NCBI GenBank assembly: GCA_005408345.1
Contig: SEMN01000327.1
Location: 124,001-188,000, forward strand
DNA from: Macquaria australasica
Lineage: Eukaryota; Chordata; Actinopteri; Centrarchiformes; Percichthyidae
DNA: 64,000 nucleotides
Reading direction: 5' to 3'
Shown: piece by piece, positions 14,471 to 26,260 of the stretch
How positions within the stretch are numbered: position 1 is the first letter of the stretch
How the letters are laid out: each line of letters starts with the position of its first letter
The notes under the pieces: generated by a model
The model's database searches: none
Told to the model about the DNA's origin: nothing
Seen by the model: only the letters and a program-made list of their open reading frames with translations
Made by a program: the position numbers and the translations under genes

Positions 14471-15839
14471 GATAATACATGCAGGACAAGAGTCTGCAAT
14501 AACCAATGCTTGAAGCAGGCTGGTACTCACCGGCACGCAGTACTGGCTCTTCTACATTTTACTCTTTGGTGTACCGTGACTTTTTCTTGCGCAGCAGCAC
14601 TCCTTACAAACAGCTGGTGCTCTTTTCTGCCCTATCCCTATCAGGTTCTCTGGTTGATTCATAATGGCCCTAAATAAACTGCATTACCCAGGGGGCACTA
14701 TGTGATGCTTACCTGTTCCCGTTCTCGCCTGCCTGTTTTTCGCTGTTGGCAGCTAGTCTAGGTAACGGTACATTAAGGGATTTCGTTACATTACGGGAAT
14801 ACAAGGAACTAAGGGCATCCCGGCCCGATGACTTCACTGCACCACACACTAAAGCTAGTGTACATAGTCAATTATTTTTTACTCTAATAACTGTCCCCTT
14901 GGTTAAATAAATTTATGTTGTGAACATCAGCAATATCTCCCAGTATATTTTATTCACTGTAAAAATTCAGAATGTAATAGGCTACTTAATGATTTGCTGA
15001 TACCGGCCGATACACACACCAACATGTGAATAAGGGGAGTTCTGGCACTTATTTTTTTCCACCAAGCACTGGCAGTAACTCTAATTTGGGGTGGCTATAC
15101 AGAACATTCTTAAACCAAGGCACAATGGAAACTACAAGAATTACCAAAAAAAGTCACAACAAATAGTACACAGTAATTGGTTATACAATGTAAATATTAG
15201 CCTTACACAATGTCTACACAGCCTGTGTAGCAAAAGCAGCAGCAGCAGCTTCAGTCCTCCATCTGTGCCTATGCAGGATGCATTCAGGCAGCGGCAATAG
15301 AAAATATCTGTTATGTCTGACCCGTGTGAAACAGATGAAAAATCGTGGCCACCTCCTGTGTAGACAAGCCTTTAGCCACTTGATTATGACACAGTGGAGA
15401 AGTACTGAGAAGCAGAGAGAGAAGAGAGATGCAGAGAGAAAGAGAGAGCTACACCCAAAGACCACATGAGGTTATATGAGAAAATTCAAAAATTGTCACG
15501 CAATACATGTTCATAAAAATGACTTTCCCTTAATTCGACTTTTACATGTTATTTTTATCAGACTTATCTGGATTCTGAATGGCATAGTAGAGGGAATTAA
15601 TAGCCAATTTGTTTCCATGGTGTTAGCTAACCAATATAAAATACAATACAATGGAAGCATTATGGAACAGGTGAAGACAGTAAATATTTGCAAATACTGT
15701 ATATATAATGTATAGAAGTATGGTTACATATGATAAAGCACTGTACTGTGCAAAGAACTCTATGAAAGAATTATATTTTGTAAGGAAACCCAAAATTGTT
15801 GTAGTTAGTAAATGATGTTTGGCTAGGGAATGAGTGCTG
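14471..15839. other. Unclassified, probably repeat-bearing DNA
   Basis: GATACCGGCCGATAC at about 15000-15014 resembles the TATCGGCCGATA block of a common fish DNA element. The part at 14500-14870 is more GC-rich than its surroundings, but I could not assign it. A GA-rich tract follows at 15404. Confidence 0.3.
15404..15452 (+). repeat. Short GA-rich tract
   Basis: AAGCAGAGAGAGAAGAGAGA and following GA repeats. Low complexity only. Confidence 0.75.
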
Positions 15840-16660
15840 TCTGAAAAGATGGGTTTTCATGCTATGATGGCACGTCAGTAGTGACTCTGCAGCCCTTGCT
15901 GTGGGGATAAGATGTCATTAGAGAGCTAGGACATGGAGGGATTGCAGCCAGGTGGTCAAAGGTTAGTACAAGGATAGAGGAGCAACACACTCAGAAGACA
16001 CGTAGTGCAACCCTGAGTAGGGCTGAAGGCAGCTTGGAGATGAGGGTGTGTTGCTCCCTGGAGGCTGGAGGCAAAGCAGGAAGAATGTGAAATGCATCAA
16101 TTTGGGAAGGCCGCAGACAAGGGCATGAGTTGCACAAGGCAAAGAGAGGTGGAGAGGGAACATGCAGAAACTGGAGCCAAGAGTGAGTCACTGTAATCCA
16201 GCAGTTTCATTTCAGTCTAAATGTTTCATTTCATTTGGGTGGTGCTGTGGATGGAGTAAGGGGGGTTGAAGTAGTAGCACGGCCTTGGGGGGTTGAGGTG
16301 GGGCGAGCAAGGTCATGTAGAGTGAAAGAGGGGAATGATGATAGTACAAATTATGTAAGTAATGTTTTGAGCCTGATTTTAAAAATAGAAACTGTGGGTG
16401 ATTCCTTAAGATAGGTGGCCAGACCGCTGACCACTGCATGAGATGAGGGAAGTGAAGGAGAAAGACCTACCATCTGTTGACTTTTTAGAAATGATAGGGC
16501 GAGCTCGGCTGGAGCACGGGGCCCAGACAGGCAGCGCAAGGCTGAAGCAATTCGTCATACAAGGGAGCGAGCGTGTAATGATGTGTTCTGTCCTGTTTCC
16601 AAGCAGGATTTTGGCAGCAGTTCTGGATGAATTATCAGTGTAATATTAAGGGTGGTCTTA
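15840..16660 (-). repeat. Possible decayed retroelement, purine-rich plus strand
   Basis: The minus strand at about 16351-16440 contains a block reading LATYLKESPTVSIFKIRLKT. This resembles the ESP-x-x-x-F-K-x-R-L-K-T end found in fish LINE ORF2 proteins. The plus strand over the whole segment is unusually rich in G and A. At 15850 the GATGGGTTTTCATGC block resembles a known teleost repeat start. Several stops and frame changes are present. The evidence is weak, and a low-complexity region is the alternative. Confidence 0.35.
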
Positions 16661-18804
16661 GTGCGCCCTCACAAAACAGCAGTAGTCTCTTCTGTATGGG
16701 ACAAAATTGTTAATCAATTTTTCACCATCATGTAATCATTACTTCAGAAATCATAGTATTTTTTTTAGAAAGAACATGAGTTCAGTTGTTTCATGCTTCT
16801 TGTTTCAGGCAAATGTGTGGATCTGAAAAGCATCTTGATTAAGTATTTAAAAGTTGCTCCATTTTTTGGAGAATGAAGCCCATAAGTACTGCTGGACAAC
16901 AGTGCTACATTAGTGAGCACAAAACCAATCATTTAAAGGCTTCACCCATCTAAAGATATTTAAATTATATAACAGCTGGGGGAGTTTTCTCTGAATTTAA
17001 AGCAGTGTCTTTCACCAACAATTTCCAACCCTTGCTGAAATCTGGGCAACAAGCTACCACACCCCAATGGATGCTAATTGGCTGAAGAGAACCAGAGAGA
17101 TAAAAAAAACCACAAGTCACTTGAGTTCCAAGCCAAACATCACATCTACATTTTTTCCTTTGTTTAAACAATAAGCAGTAACCCTAAATTTACCAACCAA
17201 GCCATGATTTCTGGAACCATTGATGCCTGATGCCTGATTTCGAAATGATGGGAACAGATAATAATGAAAAAGAATCAGATGTTTCATTGTAAGCATATTA
17301 ATACTTAAAAACATAATTAGTGTTTTGTGTTTAGATTTAATCTGTTGGTTACCTCCAGTTTTTTGCCCTAATGTGACTTGCCTTAAATGGATATAATGAT
17401 GCATGTACTGTGTGCACATTCATATGTGTCCTGTAAATTTCATGCTCATCAGGGCGTGATATTGCACATTAATATGATTTTAGATGAAATTGTAGTCAAA
17501 ATGATATTAACATCAAGGTCAATTACTAGTAAATCTTTGATAATGACAACTTGCTGACCTCACTGCATATCACTGCAATGGACTTTGAACAGAGTGCAAC
17601 AGAGATAACATTTTTTAATCAAAAATGTTTTTCTATTGTCATCCCTACAATATCCACTCATGGCAACTAAAGCATGATTAAGCAATTAAGGCAACTAAAT
17701 CCATTTGGCTAAGGTTGGGGAAACAAAGTCAAAGTCAAGCATTTTGTTTGCCCTTCCATTACCCCCTCATCCACACCCTTCCTTTACATGCACTAAAATC
17801 GAACTACTTCCTGCATTTGCACAAAAATGTAGCCAGTAAACATTTGTTGCTATTGCAAATTATTTACAACAGAATTTGTGGGTGAGAAGGTAGGGTTTAT
17901 GGAAGAAAGCTGATATTCTCGGACACTGAATTGAGTTAACAAAAACTTTGTGCAGTCACTAGCCTTTTGATTTAGGGAATACTACTGTATATATTCATCC
18001 AGCTTATTTAGAGGCAGCTGAGTAGCAAAGCTTGGGGTTGACAGCAGGTCAAGTGGCAGAGAGAGCCAGGAAAAGCTCAATGAGGACAATGGGGCAGACC
18101 TGTGCCCAGTTAACATCTCCTTATATCTGTAGGTGGTAGGGAATGGGAGCATGGAGATGAGCCAAAGAATTGACAGTGTGCCCACGTTACCACGGTGGTG
18201 AGCAAGAGTGTTACCTGAAAGCCAACGTATATCTGTAAAGACTGTTTGCTTTATTCCTGAAATAGAAATTCTCTGTGTAGGCACAGGTGGTACATAATCT
18301 AATGAAAGCACACAGTGCACTATATTTTGGTGAGGGTATGCCAGATACAACTGACAAAAATAGAATCACATCCTCAAAGGAGTAAATAGCAGAAAGTAGG
18401 AAATTTACTGTGATAGAGAAAAAGGCAATACACTGTGTTTGTGGGAGCATTACAATATCCCATTAAAGTTCTAGGTCATCAGATTTTAAAAAAATATGTG
18501 GACACTTTCCATTCAAGACGGGCATCTCTGGAAATAGCTACATCAAACACATTCATTTGTGACAGCATCACCCGAGTGGATCTATTTCTGGGAAGGCAAA
18601 AGCAGACTGTGGTGCAAGACCTTCTACCCTATGGTGTTCAGTCAGCCAATTTAATCTAGGCTCAACTAGGTGGACAAAATTTTGGGGACATCTCTCAGTA
18701 TGATGCAATACAATTGAACAGCACCACAAACTACAGGCTCCAAAGTTACCTGAAAAATGTAATCTACTTTGTTACTTTGTTACTACTTTGTTTGTAACTT
18801 TTTT
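16661..18804. other. AT-rich DNA, no gene seen
   Basis: Only chance open frames are present (longest 122 codons, minus, 17982-18350), without recognisable motifs. Confidence 0.45.
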
Positions 18805-18931
18805 GTTACAACAAGGAGCTAGGTAGGATTCATTGCAGGGCTGCTGTAAAGCTAATGCAGTAGGAGGAAAGGAACAGAGCCATAATGTACTCTAACACTA
18901 GTTTTAGCTAGGTGTACCTAATAAACTGTGG
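18805..18931 (-). repeat. Dispersed repeat end resembling TTATTAGGTACACCTAGCTA family
   Basis: The minus strand begins CACAGTTTATTAGGTACACC, continues TAGCTAAAACTAG, and later has CTGCAATGAATCCTACC. I know this order of blocks from a common fish repeat. Only about 130 bp can be followed. Confidence 0.5.
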
Positions 18932-19552
18932 AAAAAAGTATAATAATGTATAATTTTCTATATCTTATGTAAATTTTGACTCTGAATTATAGTAACCATA
19001 TCTGTCAGATAAATGTAATGGAGTACAAGGTAATATATTTCCCTCCGAACTGTGGTCAAATAGATGTGTAAAGTAGCATAAAATAAGTCAAGCACCTCAA
19101 AATGTTACTTAAAATTGAATTTTGTTATGAACTGATTTGTTGGCCATTTGGGGCATCAGAAACAAGCTGTAATCACAACATGGCCATACTATTACCTTTT
19201 AAGCTAATATGGCAAACTTGTTAACAGCTGCCTATTTAAACATCCAGCAGATCCGGAACAATATTTGCATTAATTTTCATTTCCCCATCTCCCCGCCTGA
19301 TGAATGTTAACCCTAATATCACTCTCCTTTTAGCTCTGTTTTGCTCTCCGCCAACTTCTGAGGGAAATATTTGGTTCTTTAGTTGCTAAACGCTCCACTG
19401 TGTTCACCAGATAACTTTGTCTGCCATTGCATGCTGAGCAGGTAGTGTTCAGTGCGTTTTAAAGCTTTTTTTTTGCTGACAACAGCTGCCTTCTGCGGAC
19501 AAAAACCAAAACAGTGAGTTAAAAGATGCTGAAACTCTCTGTATTCGTCACT
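18932..19552. other. AT-rich DNA between two repeats, no gene seen
   Basis: No recognisable repeat or coding sequence. The minus-strand frame at 19379-19732 runs into the TIR element and is not a gene candidate. Confidence 0.45.
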
Positions 19553-19724
19553 ATTAGTGATGTGTCGTTCAAGAACGAATCGTTCATTTTGAACGACTCT
19601 TCGATATGAACGAGTAGTAACGAGTCGTCTCATTTTGGCCGCACCTGTGCAACAATAATAATGCATGAGTTTCGTTTTTCTCATGTGACAGCTGACTGGT
19701 TTGGGTCGTTCGTTCGTTAGTCTT

Positions 19725-19894
19725 TCGTTCATTTTTCACGTGACAGCAACACAGGCTCAGTATTGGACAGAAATGAGTAGTTCACCACTCGACTGGGTCT
19801 TCAAGTCGTTCATTCATTTTACAGGTGAAAGCAAAACAGGGTCTGTATTGGACAGAAATGAGTACATCCCATCTACTGAACGAAATGAACGAAT
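19725..19894 (+). repeat. Internal 85-bp tandem duplication in the TIR element
   Basis: ATTGGACAGAAATGAGTA occurs at 19762-19779 and 19847-19864. Similar sequence precedes each copy: a TCGTTCATT run, then a GTGACAGCAACACAGG- or GTGAAAGCAAAACAGG-type block. The two copies have diverged. A smaller direct repeat (GAACGAATGACTC, period 18) follows at about 19887-19917. Confidence 0.75.
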
Positions 19895-20090
19895 GACTCG
19901 AAATGAACGAATGACTCAAAAAAAGAGTAGTTGGCCAGAAAATCCATATGATTTGTTCTAGTGATGTTGCTCTTTGGTACAAACGAAGGGAACAGAGTCT
20001 GTGAATAGTGAGAACCAGCCAGTCACAATGTTGCATGAATTGCATTCAAGGCATGGCAACTTTATTTCCATAACACATTTCATACAGAGG

Positions 20091-20177
20091 GTACCCCGCC
20101 TCTCGCCCAATGTCAGCTGGGATTGGCTCCAGCCCCCCGCGACCCTCTGAGGATAAAGCAGTATAGAAAATGGATGG
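20091..20177 (+). mobile_element. 5'-truncated non-LTR retroposon with 14-bp target duplication
   Basis: The inserted 87 bp begins GTACCCCGCCTCTCGCCCAA and ends AAAATGGATGG. This is the 3' end of a very common teleost non-LTR retrotransposon or SINE. It is flanked by exact 14-bp direct repeats ATTTCATACAGAGG at 20077-20090 and 20178-20191. The duplication, the truncated 5' side and the short tandem GGAT tail together show target-primed reverse transcription. It sits inside the TIR element at 19553-20501, so it inserted after that element. Confidence 0.88.
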
Positions 20178-20501
20178 ATTTCATACAGAGGATAAATCAA
20201 AGTAGTAAATTTACTGACAAAGCAGAGGGATATGGCGTCACCTCGAGTATGCAGATCATTGACATTAGGTCTGGCAAAATGAGTAATTTAGTGCTGCTAA
20301 ACCTGTGAAATGAAATTATATTGGCAGGATGTCTAAGTTTGAATCTGGCCCAAATCTTACCCTATCGTTATCCTAGTGAATATTTCGCAGATAAACCTAG
20401 TAACCCCAGCCTGAAGAAAAAAGAACGACGAACGGCTCTCAGAAATGAACGGAGCCATAAGATCCGGCTCCCTTCAAAGAGCCGTAATTCCCATCACTAA
20501 T

Positions 20502-21204
20502 TTGTTCGCTACCGAGCTGCAAACACAGGAGAAAAAGTCTCCAAAAACACAAGAAAATTACATTTGTGAGGAGGAACAACAGTCTAAACCCACATACAGA
20601 CTGAAAGACACCTTTGATATTTTTCTAACACCACAAACTATCACCTCAAAAATAGAATCACGTAAATTCAACACCAGTTTATTTTGCAAAGTAAATTGCA
20701 AGTGCCATTTTTACCTTGATAACTGCAATATATGCTGCCAATGCACCAGCTCTTTGTACACACACCACCTCATGTGATCAGCAGATAATCCTCCATGTGT
20801 GTTTAAGTAGTATAAAAGCTCACAGAAGGGACAGGTTTACAAGGTTACATTGTAATGAGTCTCTTTGCCAGGCCATTCTCTCATCTGATATGTTCCTGTT
20901 GCTGCTGTTGGGAGCCCAAATCATGCTATCATTGTGTATACAGGGCTAGCCAGGTCCATCATTAATACTGCTCTTATCATTCTGTCCACCATGATTTCCA
21001 TCCAAGGCTTTGTTATCAGTGAGACCCATATCAAACCGTGTCTGTCTTGTTGGGACATACAGCAGAAGATTTGCTACTAGGCACACTGTCTGATAGCTGT
21101 TGCCTGTTGGCCAACATTACACACCACAACCTTGACATTAATGATTCAATGAGCACACTAATTGAGTGCCTTTCTCATTTCCTGGCAGCTACAACACAAA
21201 GCTG
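20502..21204. other. Unclassified DNA, no gene seen
   Basis: Follows the TIR element. Contains chance frames only. Confidence 0.4.
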
Positions 21205-21415
21205 GTGATGGGGAGACAGGAGAGATACAGAAGGGGGAGGATAAGAGGGTGAAAGAGAAAGACTTATGGAAAAAAAAAAAACCTAAAGGTAGGAGAAAGA
21301 GATAGGAGCGAGTAAGAAGGATAACACACTGAGGGAAGGAAACAGGGAAGGCAAGTAAAGTGTGGGGTAGGATGAGGAGAGGAACAGAGGCAGAGGAGAG
21401 TGAGGAGAGAGATTG
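21205..21415 (+). repeat. Polypurine tract of about 210 bp
   Basis: The plus strand is almost entirely G and A, with blocks such as GGGGAGACAGGAGAG, GGGGGAGGATAAGAGGG and GAGAGTGAGGAGAGAG and a 12-A run in the middle. There is a scatter of pyrimidine interruptions. The opposite strand gives a Ser/Leu/Phe-rich open frame that I regard as an artefact. Confidence 0.8.
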
Positions 21416-21989
21416 CATTAGCTCATCATCCCGGTGGACCTGGCTATGCTCTGAGGTTGACAGTCCTGAGAGCTCCTGTCCTTCAGCCTTTCTATATGCC
21501 TGTAGCATTATCTCCTACTTACCATAGAGGGGCAGGCATTCAGTGCTTTAGAAATAATATAGGAAGTGTGTGATAATTCCTGCCACGAGCTCCATTAAGG
21601 CTTACTATTATCTCAATTTCCCACCTAAATCTACCATTCTGCTGAAGTGGTGCAGCAGCAATACTGATATGTGAAATTATAGTGTAATTTATCTAGTGGT
21701 CATGTTCAAACCTGGCGCCCCTGTGGTATTCCACTGAACATAATAATCATCATCATCACTATCATCTTTTCTTTTTTAGCATAAACCTGAATTCCTTTCA
21801 GTGATGTATCATGAACTTGCAGAGCCACCTGAAAAGTGGTTGGACTAGAGGTTATTTCACAAAAATCAGCCCTCTAACATGGAATCATGCGTGTTTTCAT
21901 TTCAAACAAGAGTCCACTAGAGGTTTTGTGGCTTGATTGTGTCTTGCATTCCAAGACGCTAAAAGATGCTAGAATAAACATGACTAAGA

Positions 21990-22517
21990 AGTCCACACAG
22001 CCATGCTAGCTGCTCTTTGAGGCTGTATTTAGGTACAGCGTTGCCTTTGAGCTAAATGTAAAGATCATCATGCAAACATGCTCACAATGACAATGCCAAT
22101 ATGCTGATGATTAGCAGGTATAATGTTTACCATGTTCACCATCTCAGTTTAGCATATTAGAATGCTAACATTTGCTGACCACACAAAGTAAAGCTGAGGC
22201 TGATGGTAATGTCATTAGTTTTGTAGGCAGTTTGTCATAAACCGACGTTTTGAACAAAATAAAATTTTGACCCAATGATTGCACATGTCTGTACCATATT
22301 TCAAAGCAATCCATCTGAAAAGTCAAGGGATCACATCATTCTTTGGCAGTCATGGATGTATGTACACAATTTTGTTCTAATTGAAGAAATTATCCTATAA
22401 TCACCGTGGCTATCAGTACCAAATTTTATGCCCATCCATTCAATAGTTGTTGAGACATTTCACACAACAAAATGCCAACGTTAGTGGTAGAGGAAAAGTC
22501 AGGGGATCAACGAAGGA
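21990..22517 (-). repeat. Dispersed teleost repeat, copy 2 (inverted, longer)
   Basis: Read on the minus strand it starts near CCTTCGTTGATCCCCTGACT and includes ACAACTATTGAATGGATGGG. It then shows a second CCCTTGACTTTTCAGATGGA block, AACATTATACCTGCTAATCA and AGCTAGCATGGCTGTGTGGA. The order matches copy 1. The repeated 'CTGACTTTTC...ATGGAT' block suggests an internal duplication not seen in copy 1. Confidence 0.7.
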
Positions 22518-25019
22518 CAAATGAAAAAAAATCTAAAAAATAAAATGCTATTTTTAAGTTAAATTAGGCAATTCTGCAATCTGTATGGTTTAAATGTAAA
22601 TGGGTTTTTAACAATTACTGCACAGCACCCCATCACTCCAAACATCATATAAAGGTTTCTGCTTTTCTATTTTCAACACCACAATAAAACAAACAGTTAC
22701 AGTCATACAGATTTTACATAATTGCACCTTAAAAGTAGCACTGGACATACATACTGTATTAAAGTTCTGTCTGACAGGAAAACCTTTTCCTAGGCTGGTG
22801 TTATGTTGGCCTCCAAATTGTATTTAGCCCATTAAAAAACATTTGCATACTGTATGGACATAATTTGTAGGGGAAACGGTTGAGCACAGCTGGTAAACCA
22901 CAGTACACAAGGGATTTTAGAGAATCAGGAATATGTGCTGAACAATTACATGACACAAAGGAACTATCTGAAGCATCCAGTAACTCTAGTTGAAAGAAAG
23001 CATGCCAGTAGTTTGTTACATGGCTAAAAGCAGTTACCAGATGATTGTATAGCACGTGGTCTTTCTCCATTCTAAGATTCAGGAATGATTCCTTCACATA
23101 AAGATAGTAATTAAGTTAATTCATTGCAAGTACAAATTAGTTTGTGAACTGTTGTGTGGGTTTTAAGCCATTAGGATCAGCAATCACATTAGCATACCAT
23201 ACTGTAGTTGGATAAAATGGGATTTTCTTTCTTTCTGCACTATGTCCTAGGAAAAAGCAGCTTTCCTTTCATTTGATCATCGATTGAGGAGGAAATAGAA
23301 GTTATAATTTGTTTTGACTATATTTTATTGGTGAGGTTAAGAGCCAGGTTATGCAAAAGTGTTTATAGTTGTTCCGAACGACCACACTGACAGGAGGAGT
23401 GAAAAGCCGGCCATTATAGAGAGGCGAGTGACACAATATTGTTTAAATATGAGGATAACGGTGTACATTTTCAGTCAGTCTCTTCTGGAAGGCATTCAAA
23501 GTGTTGCACTTGGTTGTTCACGTGAAAAGTGACAGAAACAGCTGTTTACAGAATGAACAAAGAGAGTCAGATTGTTGCCTCCGGAAAGTTACAGAAATGG
23601 TCAGACACAGACCCCAGGCTTCTAGGCTGAATAACTGGAAAAGCCCCTCTACATTATAATGCAATCAACTGTTGTGTTACAACCTTAGTGAAACTTCTTA
23701 TTTTTATTATATTACATCATACGGTACATGTATTTCTGATCATACTGTAAATGGTGCAAGGAGTAATTACAGCAAATCCTGCATATTGGTAAATGCAATA
23801 CAAATAATTCTATCTGTAATCATACGTTAGAGAAGTGTTTGTTGTTATCCCTGTCTATTCAAACCCCGTTTTAATTCACAGTTTTTGTATGATGATAAAT
23901 TAACACATGCTAACAAAGCATACATCAGTTGTGGCCATCAGAGTGATTTGTGACCTCCCCCACCTTTTTCGCTCAACAGATTTGCTTTTCATGAAAATTA
24001 ATTATCTTCAGTCCTCATTCATTAAGAAACACAATTGATTGTTTTTCTTCTCGCTATGCAACATGAAGAATGGCAAACAAAAAGGCATTCATCAAATTTA
24101 AAATTATCAGCAAACACAAAGCGGGAAAAATGGTTTATTAAAAGTAGTACTTGCAGGTCTGACTACAAATTTCTGCCTACTCCAGTGCTAGTAGATCATT
24201 TTGTGATTGTTTCCATGGACAATAATAATACTGGGGGCCGGGAATATGTTCACCCTCTCTGAAAAAGAGAATAAATTATTCTGACGAACAATCAAAATGT
24301 GTACGTTTCTCTCACTTGTTTATTTGTATGTCTTTTTCTTTTTACCCTCAAGTCTGTTTGATACTGTCACCCCTCAGGTGGGACCTGTCACATTTCATTA
24401 TTTAAACCAAAAGGTCAAACTTACAAATGTCAACACAATTCAGGGGAAAAAACTTAACCTGGAACCAAATCGAAACAGAAGAGGGTTAATTGCTTGAACC
24501 GTGTTTGTTTGTTTGCTCAGAGAATGGAGTCAGAGGCCTATACTTATACTCCAAGACTAAAGCCCAGAGAAGAATTGACAGGCATGACTAAAAATAGGAA
24601 AATGTGCGGTAACTCAAATGAGAGTTTATACACAATGCTATGAGAGTGTTGCCGTTTGTTGCTGGTATAATTATAATGGATTAATTAAGATAGATGTCTG
24701 CTACATGCACATTTCCTAACCCCACGTAACATTCCAGACGTTTGTGTACAGACAGTAATTCAGTCAGTGCAGCCATATCAAATACAGATTTCCCAGGGGA
24801 ACGTGCCACCTCCTGCTTCCTGCTACCTTACATGGTCTCAGATGAATGTCCACAATGAAAAGGGAATATCCTGCCTTCACTTCATAAACTATGGAGGAAG
24901 TGGGATTGCACAGGCAGATTGTGCATGCTTTTGCTGGTACTGCCTCTACTTTACATGAATGATTGACATTATGTCCCTTATTGAAGGATAATTTCAGATT
25001 TTTGTCCATGCAATACTCA
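22518..25019. other. AT-rich DNA, no gene seen
   Basis: No recognisable repeat boundaries. Frames are all under 100 codons. Confidence 0.45.
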
Positions 25020-25460
25020 CATGCCATATGTATGTTGAATATGTATATGTATGTTTATGTTGAAAGCGTTATCGGTCGCTGTAATCATTCCTCCAGTAAT
25101 TACTGGCCTTGAAGCGATGCCTTTGTGAGACAAAATCCTACAGTCCTAATTCTGTGAAAAATTGAAATGTAAAATTCAACTAATATGAGGCTTCAGCAGT
25201 CTGAGTTAGCCAAATGAAGTGGGTATTTTTCAAGGTTACAAAATTCCTCTGACATTCCTCCCTTAATGAGCTGAGCGAAGGTAAGTTTGTTGCTAGGACA
25301 CAACACTGGCAAGAAACGTACATGCAAACTGTCAAGCTAAAGACAGACATTTGCTTTGGCTAACTCAGACAGCTGAAGAAGATTCATATTAACTAGCTGA
25401 ACTTTAAAATGCATTTTTGCACATAACAAGGACTGTAGATGTTGCCCATTATTTCTTAAG
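25020..25460. repeat. MITE-like dispersed repeat with internal hairpin arms
   Basis: The arms CTTCAGCAGTCTGAGTTAGC plus CAAA (25191-25214) and TTTGGCTAACTCAGACAGCT plus GAAG (25355-25378) are reverse complements with one mismatch in 24. Weaker pairing extends outward (CAACTAATATGAG against TTCATATTAACTAG). The right part ends in ATGCATTTTTGCACATAACA, AGGACTGTAGATGTTGCCCA and TTATTTCTTAAG. I recall this order of blocks from a teleost repeat. Confidence 0.65.
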
Positions 25461-25479
25461 GTGTGTTCAGATAGAACAT

Positions 25480-26260
25480 GAGGCCAATTTTAGTCATTCT
25501 GCAATTGCATTGAAAAGATATGAGTGGGCCCAGGCCCAGGCCGTGCCAACTGAGGCGAGCTGAAAATGTTTCAACCTGAGTCAAACATTTGCACTTATCC
25601 CAGGACTTTATGAATCTAGCATTACTTTATGAGTTCCTGGTGAGTTCTGAGATCAACCAGAGACTCAGTGGCCACATACAGACAGACAGGCATGCGCGAC
25701 CACATATTGCTAGCTAGCTTATATCATCTGTACAGTTGGTACATTTGTTGTTTGGGGCGAATAAACACAGACCTCAGTCCAGCAGTCAAATTTACACCTT
25801 TAAAGTGATTATAATCTATATTTTTATAATAACAATGTATAAAATTATCAACCGAATCTGCAGCTCCCCTCGGTTTCATGGCGCTTTAGCGAGGTTCAGC
25901 TCATTGTTTAGCTCGCCGGCCCACAACTTTACTGTTTTGGTTCACTCTCACCGCTCTCATAGTGTTGTTTTCTGTGCAAAAGCTCAAAAAACCCACAGAA
26001 CCTGTTAGAGAAGCAGTTAGCTGGTGAACACGGTGGAGCATTTAGCAGCTAAAGAGCCAGATGGTAGAGACCAAAAGCAGAGCGTGAGCATTCATCAGGT
26101 GGACAGAAACATGACTCCAAGTGCATGTTGCTCTGTAACTGTTGGATGTGTAAATGTGTTTGCTAACAAGTTCGCCATATCAACTATATGTCAGTGTTGT
26201 GTTCCCAACTTGTTCCCGCTGCCCCCAAGCGGCCAAAAAAATGTGTTATTGCAGTTTTAA
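25480..26260 (+). repeat. Dispersed teleost repeat, unnamed
   Basis: Blocks that I recall from fish dispersed repeats occur in order. They are TTGTTTGGGGCGAATAAAC, TTTTGGTTCACTCTCACCGC, AGCATTTAGCAGCTAAAGAG, GTTGGATGTGTAAATGTGTT, TGCTAACAAGTTCGCCATAT and TTGTTCCCGCTGCCCCCAAG. Short open frames at 25736-26260 fall inside it and look incidental. The left limit is uncertain. Confidence 0.5.

Larger units (their letters stand above)
19553..20501. mobile_element. TIR element, hAT-like, non-autonomous
   Basis: The ends are exact inverted repeats, ATTAGTGATG at 19553-19562 and CATCACTAAT at 20492-20501. The left subterminal part is rich in GTTCATTTTGAACGACTCTT-type motifs. The right part has GAACGGCTCTC, GGAGCCATAAGATCCGGCTC and AGAGCCGTAATTCCC. 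I know this end pattern from a common teleost repeat usually classed as hAT-like. No transposase is encoded, and I see no clear target-site duplication (left flank GTCACT, right flank TTGTTC). An internal tandem duplication with an 85-bp period and a nested retroposon explain part of its length. Confidence 0.65.
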
